13,230 bases of DNA from CALKCV01 sp964609515 (GTDB taxonomy: Bacteria; Cyanobacteriota; Cyanobacteriia; Cyanobacteriales; Microcoleaceae): assembly GCA_964609515.1 (NCBI GenBank), contig CAZSTZ010000198.1, forward strand, positions 1 through 13,230, read 5' to 3'. How positions within the stretch are numbered: the stretch's first letter is position 1; each line of letters starts with the position of its first letter. Below, piece after piece: positions 11,497 to 13,230 of the stretch. A model generated the notes under the pieces. That model saw nothing but the letters and a program-made list of their open reading frames with translations, had not been told where the DNA came from and did not search any database. A program made the translations under genes and the position numbers.

Positions 11497-11703
11497 TTAT
11501 TCTGGAAAATCAGGAATCACCCACTTTGGCGGTTCCGTTCGTTTCTTCATCACCGCTTCTTCTGCTATATTCAACATTTTGTCCAAGGAAGTATTTTCGA
11601 TAAAATTTGCTGTAGCTGCTGCATATTCTTTATTGGGACATTTTTCTCCCAAAACACAGCCATTGACGCAATCGACGGCACAATTTACGGTCTGTTCTGT
11701 CAT
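11497..11703 (-). CDS. Small conserved-looking cysteine-cluster protein, unknown function
   Basis: The protein has 68 residues. Its N-terminal part, CAVDCVNGCVLGEKC (residues 8-22), has four cysteines spaced C-x3-C-x3-C-x5-C, a pattern that could bind a metal ion or iron-sulfur cluster. It is followed by an amphipathic helix (NKEYAAATANFIENTSLDKM) and a proline-rich end, PPKWVIPDFPE. There is no signal peptide or membrane segment. ATG 11703 was chosen because GGAGAGAAG precedes it by a few bases; a longer frame to 11754 adds 17 basic residues without a better ribosome-binding site. I recall short proteins of this kind in other cyanobacteria but cannot name a family. It has its own terminator and an upstream gap of 142 bases, so it is probably monocistronic. 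A metal-binding role is inference. Confidence 0.75.
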   Translation of the reverse strand: MTEQTVNCAVDCVNGCVLGEKCPNKEYAAATANFIENTSLDKMLNIAEEAVMKKRTEPPKWVIPDFPE

Positions 11704-11845
11704 TGTCTCTTCTCTCCGAACTTGACTTACTTTTAACTGAGTTCTAAGGTTCAAACCTCTCGAACTCTCTTAGATAAAGATTTGATTTTTCTATTTTAAC
11801 ATCCACCGCGACCGATATCAACACTACTGTTTAATTTTCAAAAAA

Positions 11846-13230
11846 TTAATCATCTTTTCGACTCAGCAAGAGATAAGTATTCATCTCTCCTTTGCCTTTT
11901 ATAGAAATTTTACCGCGTTTTTCAAATAAATACTTCTCTTTCAAAAGATTGTAGCTTGTTTCTGAGACTTGAATAGCATCGGGGATGCCGTGGGACTCCA
12001 TGCGACTGGCAGTATTAACCGCATCGCCCCAAAGGTCGTAAATAAATTTTTTGGTGCCAATTACTCCTGCCACAACCGGCCCGGTATTAATGCCTATTCT
12101 GATGCTGAGATTGAGATTTTTTTCTGCATTAAAAAGAGAAATTTCTGCCAGCATATCTAGTGCCATGTCGGCGATCGCCTCTGCATTATTATCTCTGGGA
12201 ATTGGCAAACCTCCTACTACCATATAAGCATCTCCGATGGTTTTAATTTTTTCTAGGTCGTGTTTATCTGTGAGGCGATCGAAACGGGAAAAAATGTTAT
12301 TTAATAAACTTACTAATTCTGGCGGAGAAATCTTTTCGGATAACTGAGTAAAGCCAACCATATCGGCAAATAAAATCGTGACTTCTGCAAAGCCATCGGC
12401 AATATTTTTTTCTCCTTTTTTTAATTTTGTAGCTATAGCAGGAGGCAAAATATTAAGTAATAAGCGTTCTGATTTTTCTTGCTCGTCTCGGAGAATTTCC
12501 TCTGCCATTTTTCGTCGAACAATTTCTTGAAATATTCGCTCGTACATTTGATTGAATGCCACCATTACTTGACCTAGTTCGTCATTCCTATTAGCAGATA
12601 TTGAATAAAATTTAACGTAATTTTTCTCTTGAGTAATAGTTTCTCCTGCAGCCATCAAATCGTCCCGCAAGCGCAAGATAGGCGCGATTACTAAAGCATT
12701 CAAAATTAACATTGTAAAGAAAGTAACAAAAACGGAGATAATCAGAACTAATAAAGCTATTCTGCCTTTAAATGCGTACATTTCTGCGGTAACAGATTGG
12801 GCATCCATGCGGGCAATTAACGCATAATTAATTCCTAAATAATCTGCCGGCCAACCGATATCGTAACGATTTATTTGTCTGTCAAAATTACGGTAAATAT
12901 TTTGTGCTTCAATATCGTTAAAAGAAGCTTCTGGGAGTTCTCGACCGAATGTTTCTATTAGTTGACCTTCAGAGTTGTAAATTGCTATTCCTAGAATCAG
13001 GGAATCTTCGGCAACTGTTTTGGCTTTTTCTCGAAATTTTTTATTAGCCATCATGTCTTCTTGAGTTAACCGAACTATTGAATTAACAATAGCGCCAGAA
13101 CGTTCTTCTAGTTGCATGAGTAGTTCGTATTCTCGTCTAGTATATGAGGGAATAAAAATAATTACCTCAATAACAAAAAGACTGAGAAAAACTCCCAAAA
13201 CTATTTTCTGAGATAAACGGGCTTTAAATG
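11846..13230 (-). CDS. Membrane-bound sensor adenylate cyclase (HAMP plus class III cyclase), partial at right edge
   Basis: The frame is open through the window edge: codons upstream of a TTG at 13198 read FKARLSQKIVLGVFLSLFVI, so the true start is probably just outside. Numbering from that TTG: a membrane helix at about 1-17, an extracytoplasmic sensor region at 20-145, a second helix at 147-172, HAMP at 172-225, a linker helix, then the cyclase domain at 270-445. Both metal-binding aspartates are present (D279 in LFADMVGFT, D323 in KTIGDAYM). K319 and D388 (YDLWGD) are the pair that selects adenine, and N395 and R399 (NTASRM) stabilise the transition state. The expected reaction is ATP to cyclic AMP, controlled by a signal sensed outside the membrane. 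An AT-only hairpin (TTAATTTT/AAAATTAA) overlaps the stop codon. Confidence 0.93.
   Translation of the reverse strand, partial: FKARLSQKIVLGVFLSLFVIEVIIFIPSYTRREYELLMQLEERSGAIVNSIVRLTQEDMMANKKFREKAKTVAEDSLILGIAIYNSEGQLIETFGRELPEASFNDIEAQNIYRNFDRQINRYDIGWPADYLGINYALIARMDAQSVTAEMYAFKGRIALLVLIISVFVTFFTMLILNALVIAPILRLRDDLMAAGETITQEKNYVKFYSISANRNDELGQVMVAFNQMYERIFQEIVRRKMAEEILRDEQEKSERLLLNILPPAIATKLKKGEKNIADGFAEVTILFADMVGFTQLSEKISPPELVSLLNNIFSRFDRLTDKHDLEKIKTIGDAYMVVGGLPIPRDNNAEAIADMALDMLAEISLFNAEKNLNLSIRIGINTGPVVAGVIGTKKFIYDLWGDAVNTASRMESHGIPDAIQVSETSYNLLKEKYLFEKRGKISIKGKGEMNTYLLLSRKDD

Noticed and set aside
37..12178. Frequent GCGATCGC octamers as a local system
   Set aside because: HIP1 is abundant genome-wide in many cyanobacteria; about one per kilobase, in and out of genes, is normal and supports only the taxonomic call.

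Overview
The window comes from a phycoerythrin-producing cyanobacterium. Two genes match C-phycoerythrin beta and alpha residue by residue at the chromophore cysteines, three HEAT-repeat phycobilin lyase/chaperone genes sit beside them, and the octamer GCGATCGC (HIP1) occurs at least 12 times in 13.2 kb. The intergenic regions carry heptamer tandem repeats (STRR) and palindromic repeats of the kind seen in filamentous cyanobacteria. I cannot fix the genus; an Oscillatoriales-like organism is a guess.

Layout. Positions 1-330 hold the 3' tail of an unidentified gene and a possible gene remnant. Positions 356-1452 are an AT-rich toxin-antitoxin island: a UPF0175-like antitoxin without an obvious toxin, then a second antitoxin overlapping a PIN-domain VapC toxin. 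Positions 1453-6384 are the phycoerythrin block. On the minus strand, in transcription order, lie cpeB, cpeA, cpeZ and cpeY. Between cpeZ and cpeY, on the plus strand, lies a two-gene unit: a small coiled-coil protein and a CpeF-type HEAT-repeat lyase. Positions 6753-9115 (plus) carry a TPR-FkbM methyltransferase fusion and a CaCA-type calcium/sodium antiporter. Positions 9175-11420 (minus) are two tandem MscS paralogues 8 bases apart. Then come a 68-residue cysteine-rich small protein and a membrane-bound HAMP/adenylate cyclase that runs off the right edge.

How the genes fit together. CpeB and CpeA are the phycobilisome rod subunits. CpeY, CpeZ and the CpeF-like protein are the known type of factors that attach phycoerythrobilin or assist attachment. 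Rod linkers (cpeC/D/E), cpeS/T/U lyases and the regulator cpeR are not in the window.

Most unusual points. (1) cpeB and cpeA are separated by 366 bases, and a good intrinsic terminator (9-bp stem, 5-base loop, 13 T) starts 26 bases after cpeB. (2) Heptamer repeats abut or nearly abut the start codons of all three HEAT-repeat genes, where a Shine-Dalgarno sequence would be expected. (3) A palindromic dispersed repeat lies in frame inside cpeY, and a longer relative lies just upstream of the same gene. (4) The two antitoxin genes are preceded by the same 25-bp sequence. No CRISPR array, tRNA, rRNA or transposase gene was seen.
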